A stretch of 64,000 nucleotides of DNA, taken from assembly GCA_036346255.1 (NCBI GenBank), contig CM070623.1, positions 26,356,875 to 26,420,874 of the forward strand. The letters run 5' to 3'. This document shows positions 11,286 through 25,100 of this stretch, piece after piece. Every line of letters begins with the position of its first letter. The stretch's first letter is position 1. Below the pieces are notes generated by a model that was given only the letters and a program-made list of their open reading frames with translations, was not told the DNA's origin and did no database searches. The stretch comes from Ampelocalamus luodianensis (taxonomy: Eukaryota > Streptophyta > Magnoliopsida > Poales > Poaceae). Made by a program: the position numbers and the translations under genes.

Positions 11286-13189
11286 CACTCTCGGTTGCAT
11301 CTCAAGTAAGTATTTTGATAAAATTGGATCAATGCCACCTACCTCACTGTCGGGACCCGGATTTACACATCTAAAATTCTCTGTGCATTCTGAACTAATC
11401 CTAGATCAGTAGCTAGCTCACACAAGAAACATCGACGAAATACCATCCATTTATCAATTTAACTAAAAAGATCTCAAAATAACAAATAGTAATAATAATT
11501 AGACCTTATGGTCAACGTTTATTTAACTTGCCACACAGGGCTAAAGAAACAAATAAACTCTTGCAGCGGAATGGAAAACTTGAAAAGACCATTCAACATG
11601 CCCACAGAAAATCAAGTGGAGAACGTATCCTATTTCACAAAACCTTCACAAAACTCCTCTTCGTAGAACTCTTGAGCAGGTTGATATTTTTCAACTGAGA
11701 AGCAAAGTTTAAAACCGTAAGTCCATGTAATACCCGATTATTCGATATCGAATGCTATAAAGATTAGAGAGGAATTAAGTTTAAATTCAGAATTTTTAGG
11801 AGAGGTATGGGCCGCCAACCCATATTCGAGAAGAGGGGAGCTGGCCATAGTGGCCCAAGGCCCATGAGTGGGCTGGCAGCCCATTAGAAGGCAAGAGAGG
11901 GGAGGGGACCAAACCCTAACCACATGTGCTACAGTAGACGCTATGCTACAGAAGCAGCATGCTACAGTACCTCTGCCGCCTGCTGCTCCTCCTCTCCTTG
12001 GCGCCATCTTCCCAGCTGCTTGTGGCCGGCCATGGGAAGAAGAAGAAGAGGAAGGAAAAGAGAGTGGAAGGAGAACTTCTTCGTGGGATTTGATCAGCAA
12101 TCTCTGGTGGTTCTACAAGGGTAACGATGGATTCCCCTCGCTATTTAGGTTGTTTTAGATGCAAATTTGATTACGTTTAGTGGATCGAATCCCTGCTGCA
12201 GTTAGAACAATTTCGTCTAGTACCTTGCATGACAGTTTTCATGTGTTTAGATTTCGAATTTCAGGATCCCATCTCCTAGAGTTATGTAGGGTTCGTTCTT
12301 AGCTTTCAGTGGACACAAAGATCACTCAATTCCAAGTTACGGTTTAAACGTTACGATGAATTCTTTGCTGTTGTCCTCAAAATCTGACGAGTATTAACAG
12401 TCACTGTATTTGTTAAAATATGACCTAGTTAGAGGTTGATTCAGAATTCTTGCCCATAACGACTTTTGTAGATAATCTCATTAGCTTTCAGGATTGATAA
12501 AGAACACCCTATTTGGATTTGTAGAAAAAAAGTTATGCACATTTCAAGTTGACTGTCCAGAAAGCAGGTCAGGTTCTGTCATTTGTTTTGACCCATGTGC
12601 CACATTTTGTTAAGGGCAAAATTTGGGTGTCATGCCAATTAGGATTTTGAAGATAGTGTCCTTAGCTTCCCAGAACAGTAAGAATTTTGGGTTTTGGTTA
12701 GACCAATAGAAAGTTATGAATATTTCTTTACCAACGTATAGTTCTGCTAGACAGATTGTGTATTAAACTTTTTCTGAATGCTATCCTAGGTTTTTGGCAG
12801 AATTGGAAGTTTCCGCCAACTAGACTAACGTGGAGGTTTTAGATACCTTTTCATAGGATCTGAGATCACTCCATTTCGAGTTTCAAAGCAAAAGATATGA
12901 CATTTTTCGTACCGCTATCCAGATTATCGTTCAGCTAGACTGTTGCTCTTATTATATAGAACAATCTTGTGAACCTTGTGTTGGGAGATGCGTTTAAGGG
13001 CCTGTTTGTTTCGGCTGTGCTTTTTTGAAAAGCGACTTCAGGTACCTGCATCGCAGGCTTTCGTCGCGAGTTGAATGACCGGCTTTTCTGATTTGGTGTT
13101 TGGCTGTTTGGCTTTTAGATAGGCTGGCTGCAGCTTCCGAGATGTAAAATGTCTAAAATACCCCTAAGGACTGTAATGGCTTGTTTGAT

Positions 13190-13340
13190 GCCGTTTAACG
13201 CAATTAACAAAATTTAACGATATTTAACAAAATTTAACAACATTTAATGACATTTGACGATATTTAACAATATTTAACAATATTTAATGACTATTAACAA
13301 CGACTAACGCAATTGATGAGAACTACCATAATTGACGAGA
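13190..13340. repeat. Degenerate ATTTAACAA short-repeat tract
   Basis: Variants of (A)ATTTAACAA/ATTTAACGAT occur about every 10-18 bases from 13195 to 13300, then decay into AACTACC- and TTGACGAGAACTA-type repeats up to 13340. Confidence 0.75.
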
Positions 13341-14544
13341 ACTACCGATATTGACCAAAATTAACAACAATATACTGTAAACAATAGAATAAACCACAAT
13401 TAACGTATTTAACGATAATTATTACAATAAACATTTATCACAACAAATAATTACTACAAACAATTATTATATAAATAATTATTACACACAATTATTACAT
13501 TGAATAATGAATACAACTAAAACTCTTATTACAATGAATAAATATTACAATAAATAATTATTAAAAACAGCATGACCACTGCAATCATTATTCTGAAATT
13601 CATCTGAAGGCAATTATGAACAATTTTTACATAGACACAAACATTAAAGATAACCGAACAAATTTCTATAGATGTTGAGGCATCCAGATTAGTTAGTTCA
13701 GTACAACAAAGTGACAATTCATGCCCCCTCCACTTTTTTCCGGGCTTGGGACCAGCATCGGCAGTGTTAGGCACCCCACCCTCACATGTACCCCCAAGCA
13801 TAGCATGTTCAGATTTCAGTATGTAAATAACATTGTAATGATGTAAATAACATATTCCACGAGATATATCAGTATGTAAATAACATATATCAGTATGTAA
13901 ACAATAGAATTACATATATTAGTATGTAAATAACATTGTAATGATGGAACATTTAAAATGAAAACAATGAGATATATTCATTGTCATGTAACACAATAAA
14001 AAGAAGAACGGTCATCATCACTATAAAAAGAAGAACTGTCATCATCACTACAAAAGATATGACCTGCAGTTACATAAATAGACACCACAAGGTCATTGAA
14101 ACATATTAACTGATCTAATGTCATGCAAACATATTAACTGATCAATTTGTAACTATCAACAACATGTTAACTGATCTAATATCAATGCATGCAGTACTTG
14201 GATCAATCAAATGAAAAATTGAATTGTATGAAACTATGAATGCCAATCAGAACTATGTATACATGTTATAAGTGTGCACTTTACAAACAATTCGACTTAG
14301 TTTTATAATCATGTAGATATCAAGAATCTGAAGCATGCCCAGAAAATTGATCTAACAATAGCATAATCTGACATCAGATCTTCAATTCTCTCCAATAGCA
14401 TACGTCTGGACAATGGTGCATTGAATCACAATCTGAACACTGGACTCAATCTGAACATTGAACTGAACATTCAAACAATTTCATCGCATGCAATGCATTT
14501 CATCACATGAACACCAAGCCAACAATTTCATCGCTGTAGGGGTA

Positions 14545-15310
14545 CTACCGTGCATGGAGGACGGAGCCGGGGGAGGAGGCCGGCGAGGAGGATGGAGCCG
14601 GGGGAGGAGGGCGCCGAGGGAGGAGGAGAGCTGCTGCATCGGGGAGGAGGGCGCCGGGGAGAGGAGGGAGGAGGACGCGCGGGCGGCGGATCCGGAGGCA
14701 ACCGAAGAGGGAGGAGGCCGCCGGTGGTAGGGGAGGAAGCTGGAGGAGGGAGGGGGAGGAGGGGGAGGGCAGCGGCGCATCGGGGGTGGAGGGAGGGGGA
14801 GGGCGACGTGGCCTCGCCGGAGCTAGAGGAGGAGGCGCCCAGATTTGGGCGGGGGAGAAAGCGGCGGTAGCTCGGGGGGAGGAGGGGGAGCGCGACGGGG
14901 GAGCAGGAGGGGGAGGGGGAGGGCGGCGCGGCCTCGCTGGAGCCGGAGGAGGAAGCACACGCGAGGAGGAGGCGGCGCCCTGATCTGGATCTAGAAGGTG
15001 GCGGTGGCTCGGTGGAGCAGGAGGGGGAGGGCGGCGCGGCCTCGCCGGAGCCGGAGGAGGAAGCACGCGCGGGAGGAGGAGGCGCCCAGATCTGGGCAGA
15101 TCCAGATCTGGCGGGGGAAGAAGGCGGCGGTGGCTCGGGGGGAGGAGGGGGAGCGCGGCGGGGGAGCAGGAGGGGGAGGGCGGCGCGGCCTCACTGGAGC
15201 CGGAGGGGGAGGGCGGCGCGGGAGGAGGAGGAGGCGCACAGGAGGAGCGGGAGGAGAAGGAGGCGCTCGCACGGGAGGAGCAGGCTGGGGGGTGCACGGC
15301 CGGGGAGGGT
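14545..15310. repeat. GC-rich minisatellite-like block inside the hAT-like element
   Basis: Repeated GGGGGAGGGCGGCGCGGCCT, GGAGCCGGAGGAGGAAGCAC and GGAGGCGCCCAGAT phrases recur at 14780-14850, 14890-14990, 15020-15095 and 15165-15240. Overlapping ORFs on both strands (up to 260 codons, Pro/Ser/Ala- or Gly/Glu/Arg-rich) arise from this composition, and I do not consider them genes. Confidence 0.8.
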
Positions 15311-15841
15311 AATTTATTGGATGGCATTTGGCAGGTATATACCCCTGAAGTTCGGGGGTAAATTCAGAAGTGAGGTGGTGGGAAGCCGCGGGAAGCTGCT
15401 GAAGGGCAGCTTCCGGCTTTCTCCTGTTGAGGTGGAAAGTGGCTTCGGCGAAAGCGAATTCCAAAAGCCAGCCGTTTGGAACAGCTTCGGGCTTTTCCGA
15501 GCGAAAGCCGGAAGGCGAAGCCGTTCCAAACGGGGCCTATGTGTTGCGATTAGCGTCTTATTCGCGTTGTATCTTATTCAAGTAATTCAATTGGTTAGGA
15601 GGAGAGGGTTCGAGATTAGTGGCTTCGTCCTTGCCTCCTAATGTGTCGCAACACAAAAGGCAAGTACATTGATATTCATATGATTTGTGATGCTGGATGC
15701 TTGATGTTTGTATTGTGTTTTAATATGATACGTGAGAAGATTCAATGTTTATGTTCCTTTCATATGTGAAATTCCCATGTTTAGAGATGATGTTATCCAT
15801 TATTCATAAGTTCATTACATGCATCCATTTTCATGTTCCAT

Positions 15842-16010
15842 TCACGGGAGTGGATTGTAAAGACCCATCAATTCCAGTATGGGCACGTGAGACCCGCCAT
15901 TCCAATGTTGGCAGTTTTGGACACCCGTATGAAACGTTATTCATACGGGATTTGGATCCGTATTTGGTTAAATACGGGCTTAAGTGAACACCGACGGGTG
16001 TGTCACTAGC
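15842..16010. repeat. Hairpin array in LTR D(+)
   Basis: Clear stems: CCCGTATGAA/TTCATACGGG (15924-15949, 10 bp, 6-nt loop), CCGTATTT/AAATACGG (15958-15977, 8 bp, 4-nt loop) and ACACC/GGTGT around 15989-16002. Weaker ones precede them (CCATCA.../TATGGG and GCCA.../TTGGC at 15870-15915). These are positional matches of the hairpins in D(-) and the right D copy. Confidence 0.85.
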
Positions 16011-16980
16011 AATACCTGTATAAGCAGGAGTGCAATCCTTTTATTTCATTAAATCCATTTATTCCATTCATTCATATAAACATTCGGTGTTATGTTCATA
16101 TCATTTAATGTTATTGTCTTGTTTATATTTGTTGTATGTCCAATTATTCACTGTACTTGCTGGGTCTCGGATTCACTCTTGTTTTGTTTGCTTATTATAG
16201 GTGATCGTTGATGATGACTCTATTGGGAGGGAGTAGACACACACTATTCATTCACTTCACCATATTCTAGTTTCAATAACAAGATTTGATTCTGTCTTTT
16301 ATTCGTTAAGTGATGAACTGTAATAAATAAAGTTAGATGTGGTTGATAACTTCCTCTATATTATGGTGGATTATTTCTGCTTGTGATACTTGATCATCCC
16401 TATTGATATGCTTATTTGGATTCAGACTATATTCCTGCTATTGTTCTATTAAATCTCGGACTCTTTATGTACTTAGATGAGTTATGGATTAATTTTTTCC
16501 GCTTGATGGTTGTATGTTAGATTATTTAGGTGACATCTTTGTAACACCCTGGCTATTCGGAAGCCAAAATGTTACCTAAAAGTCTAATCTACAACAATTA
16601 TGCAGAAGGATTTAAACAAAAACTCATCAACTAATATAAAAAGATCAACATGTTTTAGAACCTAAACAGGTATTAACACTGTATCCAACAACAGTTCACA
16701 AATTCTGAACAGTTAAGTCTACTGCATACATTAAGATAAACATGTCGAATGAATGATCAGGGAACATAAGCAATTATTTAAACAACCTTAGCATGAAGAA
16801 AGAGAAATGTCATCCACATCTGAGTCTATTTATTACAGTCCATCACTTAATAAAAGAAGAACAGAATCTAATTCTTTTATTGGAGCTGGTGTAAGGTTAA
16901 GTGAATGAGTGGTGCGTGTCTACTCCCGCCCAAGAGGAACATCTTCATTGATCACCTAAAATAAATAAATAAAGCAAAAA

Positions 16981-17390
16981 TGAGTCCAGGACTCAGCAAA
17001 TACATAATAAAGCCATAAACAACAGTTTATCAACCAATATGGACAAGACAACCTCTTCACAATTTCTGAACATACCACGTACGAATATTTAGGAATGCAT
17101 GAAATGAAAGAATGTAATCAAAGGATGGACTGCACACATTCTTATACTGGTATAGCTAGTGACACACCCGTCGGTGTTCACTTAAGCCCGCACCTTAACA
17201 AAAGTGCGGGGATCCAAGTCCTGTATGAAGAACGTTACATACAGGTGTCCAAATCTTCCCATATTGGAATTGATGGGTCTTACGTGCCCATACATGAATT
17301 GATGGATCTTTCTATCCACTCCGGTGGACGGGACATGACGATGTCCAAATCTGCCCACATTGGAATGGTGGGACTTACAATCCACTCTTG
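16981..17390. repeat. Hairpin array in LTR D(-)
   Basis: Stems in order: TGAGTC/GACTCA (16981-16995), ACACC/GGTGT (17164-17177), CCCGCAC/GTGCGGG (17187-17210), CCTGTATG/CATACAGG (17220-17245), CCCAT/ATGGG (about 17259-17278), GCCCAT/ATGGAT (about 17288-17310), GACAT/ATGTC (about 17333-17345), CCCAC/GTGGG (about 17356-17373). Confidence 0.85.
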
Positions 17391-18773
17391 TATATAAATA
17401 TGAATTATGGATGCATGAAATGAATATGAATACTAAAAAACATCATCTCTTAGCATAGATTCAACACATATGAAAGAACATAGACAATTCATCATCTCTT
17501 GTATCACAAGATGTCACAACATAATCATGTAAGCATTCATCAATCACAACCATTAATATTAGCAAAGTACTTGCCTTCCGCGTTGCGACGCGTTAGCAGA
17601 CAACGATGATGCTCCCAAACCCGTAGCCTCGCTGCCTAAACAATTAAATAAATGAAATGAGAACAACATGGTACCCGACACGACTTAATGTTCTACAATA
17701 CCCTCCTGAACACCCAAGAAATAGCCATAATCCCAAATCTGAAAAACAGGCAGCACCACGGAATCGCATCTGGACAGTAGCACGATAATGACCATAGCTA
17801 TTGACCTGGGACTCCAAACGAGGTGAGCCCAGATCCTACATAAACTTAACGAACATATCTACAACATTCTAGTTGACGAGATAACCCAATTCGGCCAAAA
17901 TAAAATGCTAACAGGCTGTGGAACTCAGAAGACAGATTCTGTCCAAACGACACGAACAGCAGTAAAGAACATAGGATAACTTTTGATCTGCAACTCCGAT
18001 TGGGGCGTTCTTTGACAATCTGAAAAGGTTATAAAATTCTATACAACAACCTAGTTGAGAGAAAACCATGATTCGTCCATTAACATAAACATATTTTAGG
18101 AGACAACTTAAAAGGTAATTCTCGTCAGAATTCTGGACAGCAGAAACTAAAATGATCATAACATTTGATCCGTTCGTCGGAATCAGGTGTTCTTAGCGGC
18201 CACCGAAAGCTAAGAATATTATCTAAATAACGCTAGGAGATCAAAATCCCTAATTCTGCATCTAAGCACACGAAACATGCCACGCAAGAAACTGGACAGA
18301 ATTGAATTTACTGCAGACAGAACTTAATCCGATCAAACCTAATCAAATTCACCTCTACGATTAACCCAACAACAACAATCGACGTTCGTTACCTTTGGAG
18401 CACCCAGGAAGATGAAGTTTGATCCATGAAGAGGTTCACCTCCTTCTTGGACAGAATTTCCTTGGAGATCCAATCGATCCTTCGCGAGATGCCGGCAAAA
18501 GGGGAGATCGGCTCCACGGGCAGCTCCAGGAGATGGGGGCACAAGACTAGGGCCTTGGGGCGGCAGCAAGGGAGGTGGAGGAGGGGCGGCACCCTGCTGG
18601 AGGCGCAAGATGGAGGGGGAGGGGAGAGGAAGGGGGCGGCGGCCACTAGAGGGAGGAGGTGGGAGATGTGGGGGTTAGGGTTTGCCCCCCCTTGTTGGCC
18701 GACCACTAAATGGGCCCCTTGGGCCCCACGGCTGCTCCCCCCTTGGGCTCAAGGCTGCCCCCTTGGCCCACAA

Positions 18774-21187
18774 TGTAACACCCCAGCCTGACAAAGGCCT
18801 GGAATGCTACTAAACGGACACTATAACCATTTTAATATTGATACAATTCTCTAAAATCCGACAGAACCTCCTTTGTTTAGTTACTAAACCGGAGGTTCCA
18901 ACCTTTAAATATAGCATAGTTAAGTAATCGAACATCCAGCATAATCAAGAGACCACCAAAACTATGCTAATCATCACTATATCTTCCAAAGCATGCCAAA
19001 CGACTACAAGCATAAACAAAAGGACATCCAAGATCCTCTAATCAACTCTATTACAAATTATTCCAAGCAGAGAGAGTAATCATAAAGAAATCTTTAAGCA
19101 AGTTTCTCTTCTACTAAATTATCAATCTATCAATTCAAATGTGAGTAGTTTGTGCCATTGTGCAAATGCTCTAAGTCTTACTCCCTCCCATGCATGTCAT
19201 TTTTGTAAAGGGGCACCTAAAAACACAACAACAGCAAGAGTGGGTCCCAAGACTCAGCAAGTACAATAAATGGCAATAATAACATAAACAACTGTAATCA
19301 TCAACATCCATCTACAATCTCTATTATATACATGTCATATGCTCATGCTATGCAGGATGCTCAAGTGCACTTTCTCTTTCTCTTTATCTTTTGCATTTTA
19401 CCAGAATGCAAAGTATGTAACCGTCATTGCATACCCATGCTCGTGCTCGCAAGCGCAGGGACCAATTGCCCAATACTCCGCAAGTAAAGGGGACCTCAAG
19501 CCCACACTCCACAAGTGTGGGGACCATAAGCCCATCGTTTTCATGATGGGGACCTCTTTTCAATGCCTACATTCTATGAATGTGGGGACCTCAAGCCCGT
19601 CATCTACATGACGGGGACCTCGAAAATGCTCAGTCACCACGTGACCAAGCCTCCAATATGATAGCATGATGCACATGAGCAAAACTTTAAACCACCATAA
19701 ATTTGTATTCACAACAACGACATACATGAATACACTTATTCATACTTCTAGCATTCATCATCGTTGACATTCATAGCACTCTAGTATCCATGAATAGCAC
19801 ATATATTCATAATACTAGCAAACATGAACAATCACTCATGAATAACAATTAATCATATCTCCAGCATTCACCATTCTTAACCATACATATCACACTATCA
19901 ACCATGCATTGCTAATATGTATCAAAATACTAGCACTCTCTATCAACCATTCATAATTATTCTATCAACCAGAGTACTTACCTTAACCGCGTGAGAACGG
20001 AGGATATGCAGAGGGTGCTGCCTCCGGGACCAATCCCCCACCTAAAAAATACATTTAAAAGCTTTCTAAGACAATAGTAATGGACCAAATAAACCATATG
20101 AGCAAGCACGAAATAGCAAAAGTTTGTAACACGACCCTGACTCCAATTTCCTAAATGCTGAACTGACCCCTCTGTAAGCAGTCGTATTAAAAAATTCGTA
20201 TCTTTTAGTACAGGAGTCCAAATGAGGTGATCTTGGACTTCATTGAAAGGTTATCAAATTACCCACCTAAACCTAGTTGGTGGGCCTTCCTGATTCGGCA
20301 ATCTAATATCATTTTTAAGCTGATTAACAAAACATCAAGTTCACATCAGGTTATCTGGACAGAACACTAAAACTATCATAACTTTCAGCTCGTTTGTCCA
20401 AATTTTGCCTTCTTATGCTTCCCTGAAAGCTACGACAATTATCTACAACTTTAGTTATACTGAGATCCTCTAATTCTCTTTTTAACTAATCGCACAAGTC
20501 AGATTACTAAAACCTGTCAAAATACTGACAAATTCGCGGAACAGTCGCACTAATAATATCATAACTTTTGCTACAGAGGTCCACAAAATACGATCTTGCA
20601 CTTCATTGAAAGCTTTTGACGTCCTCTACAACTTTCTAGGAGATGACAAAGACTGATTCCACACTTAACTACATCAAAACATCCCTCTAACACGATTTGT
20701 CCTGAGGCGATAGAACTACCAATAAAAAACAATTAAGCGCTAAAACATCTAAACAAGGGGAAAACGAGGTTACCCTTGAAGAACCGATTACTGGGCACGA
20801 TGAGCACCCACCAGCGAACTCTCCCCCCAAAGATGGTCCTGTTCCCCTCACCTTCTTCCTCCTCCAATAGCCGGGCACCTCCAGCGATCTCCTTCTTCTT
20901 GGCCAATCGATCTCCCGGGTGATCGCCTTCTTCCTCCAATTGGGGTAACTCATGCTCACGGATCAGAAGCGGCAGCCATCTGTAGCACACCATGCTCTGA
21001 TACCACTTCTAGGTTTCCTTCCTCTTTTATTGGTTGCCCCTCATGGGCCTAAATCTTGTGTAATGGAAGCCCATAGCCCAAGTTATCAAATTATGCGTAA
21101 ATCCCCTCTAATCTCTGTTAAAACATTTTTCTAATTGGTCATTGTCTCTAATTTATTTCTTCTCTCTAATACATTTGAGGTATTACA
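18774..21187 (-). mobile_element. 3' LTR of element B
   Basis: 2414 bp, nearly identical to 37281-39706. It includes the hairpin array at 19501-19645 and, toward its right end, the GC-rich passage 20780-21000 where the copies differ most. The minus-strand open frames at 20687-20993 fall in this passage and recur in the other LTR, but resemble no known protein. Confidence 0.92.
19501..19645. repeat. Hairpin array with GGGGACC spacers, LTR B (left copy)
   Basis: CCCACACT/AGTGTGGG (19501-19521), CCCATC/GATGGG (19531-19550), CCTACATT/AATGTGGG (19566-19586), CCCGTCAT/ATGACGGG (19596-19615), GTCAC/GTGAC (19633-19645). The first four are each followed by GGGGACC or GGGACC. A further TATG-/CATA stem lies at about 19413-19434. 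Confidence 0.9.
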
Positions 21188-21199
21188 TTCTACCCCTTA
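21188..21199 (-). other. Polypurine tract of element B
   Basis: The plus strand reads TTCTACCCCTTA, so the minus strand reads TAAGGGGTAGAA directly before the LTR start TGTAATACC. This is the usual plus-strand primer position. Confidence 0.85.
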
Positions 21200-22145
21200 A
21201 ATGGAATTCGACCCAGTCTGCTCACACTTAACGCTAAAGAATAACCACGACTAAGAACATCGACATTACCACATACCGAGTGAATAATTTTGTATTCGAT
21301 CGCGTATGTGAGACTTCAATTCCCAAGTCGTCTTTCTCTCGAATTATGGAACCCCGCACCTTGATGCAATCGACGTGTTACGCCTTATTACTCGCCCCAT
21401 CCTTTCAAGAGTCACTCAACGGATATGACTCGAGGGCACAGTCTTACTCGTGGGTCACCGGCTTCAACGAATCTTCACACTCAGAATGACTCTAGCATTC
21501 TCGTAACACCAGTTCACCCAACACGTTATATTCCCTACTCCATGACTCGAGACGGTCCTAGTGAATGGCTTTCTTCCAAGTCCCGTAACTTCGAACAACC
21601 AAATATACGTTAGGCTATCTATCTCTTCGGGTCAAAACCACCAAACTTGCATGTAACATATAGAACTCTTGTTCCATCTCTCAGTCGACCTCTTTATCTT
21701 AACAAGGAGTACCTCTTTTAACCAGGGACACACAACAGAACTCGACTAAAAATAAAGGATTCTCATTGCAAACACGCATTACCAACTCCCCACCAAAGAG
21801 AGTTAAATCCAAAACTAAAATATTCATCATGAAACTCCTCCACTTTCCAAGTAGGCAGTTTGCCAACAAACACCACATAAGCTAGAGGCGAAATCACTCA
21901 AATGCCCAAAATAGCCATTTCCTTTCTTTTCTTAACCAAAAAGAATCACGCATATCAAGAAGAATCAACACAGTTTATAATTGGCATATGTCTTGGAGAC
22001 AAAGCTCAAATAAAACCAAGAGTACTTCTCATTAACCGAGAATACCACCTTTTTCCCAAACTTTCTATTAAGAATTCAACTTCCTCTTAAATCATGAAGT
22101 CTCAAACCATCGCATAACCCAATAATTCATTTCTTTAAATTTGGC
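21188..22145 (-). other. Element B internal region, 3' part, non-coding
   Basis: No protein similarity. It shares blocks with the internal region of the right-hand D element (63418-64000), for example TTGTTCCA(T/C)CTCTC and CCTCTTTTAACC. This indicates that the B and D families have related 3' internal ends. Confidence 0.6.
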
Positions 22146-25100
22146 TGTAACATCCCAAATCTTGGGTTGTGTTTCAAATGTAAGAAAATGAGTAGAAATT
22201 AAAACTTTTCTTGCATCTTGAAGTTTTTGAACAATTCTATAATTCTTGTAAAGGAATTGTGGGAAATCAAAAACCAACACCTCAATTGACTAAAGTCAAA
22301 CCCTAGAACAATCCTTGTTAAATTTCTGGAGGAAAATTCTGTGCATGGAAATCCTAGCTAAGTGACTAAAGCAAGTTTGAAAAAGAATTTATTTTAACCT
22401 TTTGGCTTATGAAAAGTGACCAAAATAAATTTTCCTAAGTCTTAAATGAACCTGAGGATACCCACAAAATTTTTCAAAATTGTTGAAAATTTATTTCTAT
22501 TTTGAGCAACCCAGTCAAACTAGTTTTGATTTGGTCAAAATGAAATCCAATTCAAAACCCTAACCTAACCCCCTTGCTTTCCCCTTCCATTCCCTTGCCT
22601 TCCCATCGGCGGCTGAGTGCGCGAGCCGCCCCACGCGCTCCTCTTCTCTGTGCCGCCCATCCCAACTCCCACCGAGCTCTCCTTCCAGCCGCTCCTCGGC
22701 TCTCGGCCCTCTCTCTATTCCACCGCCGCTACCTCCCGGCTCCAGCCGCCCCCAGCTCCTCTGCGTACTGCCGCCGCCTCCCCCACCGAGCGGCGCGGCC
22801 TCCCATCGCGCTCCCATGCCGGCTTCTCCCCAGATCCGGCCGCCTCCAAAGACCCTTTCTCCACCGAGCTCTCCTCCTCCGCCCCCTCTGTTGCTGCTGC
22901 TCTGTCCGTGCCGCTCGTTGCTGCCACTCGCGAGCTCGTCGAGAGCTGCACCGCCACCCCGGCCCTCTCCCGCTCAACCGCCCGGCCGCACCTCCTTCCC
23001 CTTAGATCCGCCGCCTCGGTCCATGATGCCGCGCCGCCTCAAGAAGCCCGCCACCCTCCTCATCGCCGCCGCCCCACCAGTGCCTCTCCTCCTCTGTGCC
23101 CGGTGCCGGCCGCTTCCACCGCCGCCTTCCGGTTGCCCGACGGTGCCGGCTCCGTCTTCCTCGGCCCCAGCCATGCCGACCTCGTCTCCTCCGCCACTGC
23201 TCCAGGAACTGCGCGCCACCGACGCCTTCACTGCTCCGAGCCGCCGCGTCCTTTCCTCGCCGCCCGGCTCCCACGCAGCGCCGCCACCTGTGCACTCCCC
23301 TACGCACGGCGCTACTTCAGCTCCTCCACGGCCGACTGCCGCTTGCAGCTGCTCGGCCACCGTCGACCGCCTCAAGCCGCACCACCATTGCCTTCGGGGT
23401 CACCGTAGCCTCGCGTTCCATTTGCCGTGTACGCCGCCACCGTTGGACCTCCCGCGGCGATGAACCCTGGCCGGGCCACCTTTGGCTCCTCCTCTCTGTG
23501 TCAGGTGAGTCTTCTTATCTCTCTAGCTCTCTGTTAATGCTAGTCGGTATGAATGAGTGAGCATATATCTGTGAAGGCCATAGAGTAGTTAGCATTCATA
23601 GTTAATCAGTGTAATGGTCTATTTGGCCTGAAGATGAAGATCTGCGCTTAGGAATCTGTTCTTGAATGAGCTCAATTCACCTGGGTTTTGGTTTTTCAGG
23701 TGTTCAATGGCTGTCTGTCCTGTAGTTTCACCCCTGAAGCTCCTCTCTGTACTCGAAAAGAGAACTCATTTGTTATGTCAACTCTCTTAAACTAACAGGT
23801 TTTGGGCATGTTAATTGATCACTCAAATTTTATTGATAATGAATGGTTGATCTAGTGAGATGTTAGGTGACAAAGCTTTGAAATTCTTTGGATAACGCAG
23901 AGAAGTTTTTCTACAGGACTAGAATCGTCAGCGAGTTGCTAACCTGACCAACTCTAATGGTTAGAATGTTGTCTTAATCTTCCAGTGGCAACCAAATCTG
24001 AAATCTGTCGGGAAGTGAGTTTTTAACAAAACTAACAGAGAAACAACCTTTTCCCCTAATAGGAGGTAGGGTCAGAAAAGGCCTCATTTTGAAATCTGCT
24101 TTGGTCTATGGGCTGTTGTCAATTCTGAAAACAGTCGGTAAGTTTAATAGCTAGTGGATCTTTCAGAATCTTCAAACCCCTTATTAATAGCTAAACACGT
24201 AGTTTAAGAGTTGAACCTTGAACCATCGGGTTTTGCCAATAAGTTTATGACCTTGTTAGTCTTTGTAGTTAGCCATGTTTCGAGTCATCTCGTTGGTTGG
24301 GCGATTATCTAGTAATAGTAACCTAATCTGAAAAACCAATAGGATTGTGAATATTGAGAAACTAGCGATAAAAGCAATCAAATTGCTTTTGTTGTAATGT
24401 TGATCAGAGAAATCCTTTGGGTTGAATTAGAGATATTACTAGGCTATTGTCACTTCAAATGCTTGTAAGTACAAGGGTTGTGTTGGCTTGAAAAGTCTTT
24501 AAAGCTAACCTAAAAGAGAGCACCCTTACGCACACCACTCAAGCTAATAAGATACATAATTAAGGATTAGTGAGAGTATAAGATGTTTTACCTATATCTA
24601 GAGTTTTGCTAAAAAAAAACAATCTTGGCTAGCAGTGTTGCCACTCAAACTTATGTTTAGCAAAATAAAATTTGAACTGTCAGAAGTTGAGCTGGCAGCA
24701 CTCACTTCAGAAAAATGTTCTTTTGTAGGTGGTTTAAACAGTAAAGGAATTTTGGTGCCTTGGGCTGTGTTTAGCTTTGAGGTCACTCAAAACTTTGCCT
24801 AACTAGCAAGTATGTGAATATGATTTGTTAATACCCGCTCAACTCAGGCCATTTCCTTTTAAAGGATGTTTGAGCTAGAAAAGAAATTAAGGTGCAATTA
24901 AGAATATGAGAAGTTTTGTCAATCTTATTTCATGTGCTTAGAAAGTTGATTGCGGGTAGCTTTTAGATTGACCAAGCAACCCAACTCGAGAAGGTTTAGG
25001 TTGAAATCTTGCTTTCAACAAGTGGACCTTGCTCTAGTTTCAACTCTAAAATTCATAACCAATTCCATTCAACTCTTAAATCAAATAATTTATGTCTCTA

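Larger units (their letters stand above)
12997..15538. mobile_element. hAT-like non-autonomous DNA transposon, 2.5 kb
   Basis: The ends form imperfect inverted repeats: AGGGCCTGTTTGTTTCGGCT on the left, and AGGCCCCGTTTGGAACGGCT reading inward from the right. The flanks ATGCGTTT (12988-12995) and ATGTGTTG (15539-15546) agree at 6 of 8 positions, consistent with an old 8-bp hAT target duplication. It interrupts LTR D(+). The interior is AT-rich with short repeats on the left and extremely GC-rich on the right. No transposase frame is seen. A Harbinger-type origin is less likely, because no TWA duplication fits. Confidence 0.6.

Noticed and set aside
12988..15546. A Harbinger/Tourist assignment for the GGGCCTGTTT element
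   Set aside because: The flanks do not give a TTA or TAA duplication. An 8-bp imperfect duplication fits hAT better, though the call stays tentative.
14545..15641. Long Pro/Ser-rich and Gly/Glu-rich open frames on both strands
   Set aside because: They arise from a GC-rich repeat block inside a DNA transposon. Both strands are open in several frames and no domain is present.
22574..23560. A 263-codon and other overlapping frames in the GC-rich part of LTR C
   Set aside because: The second LTR breaks the same frames by indels, and the composition alone explains their length.
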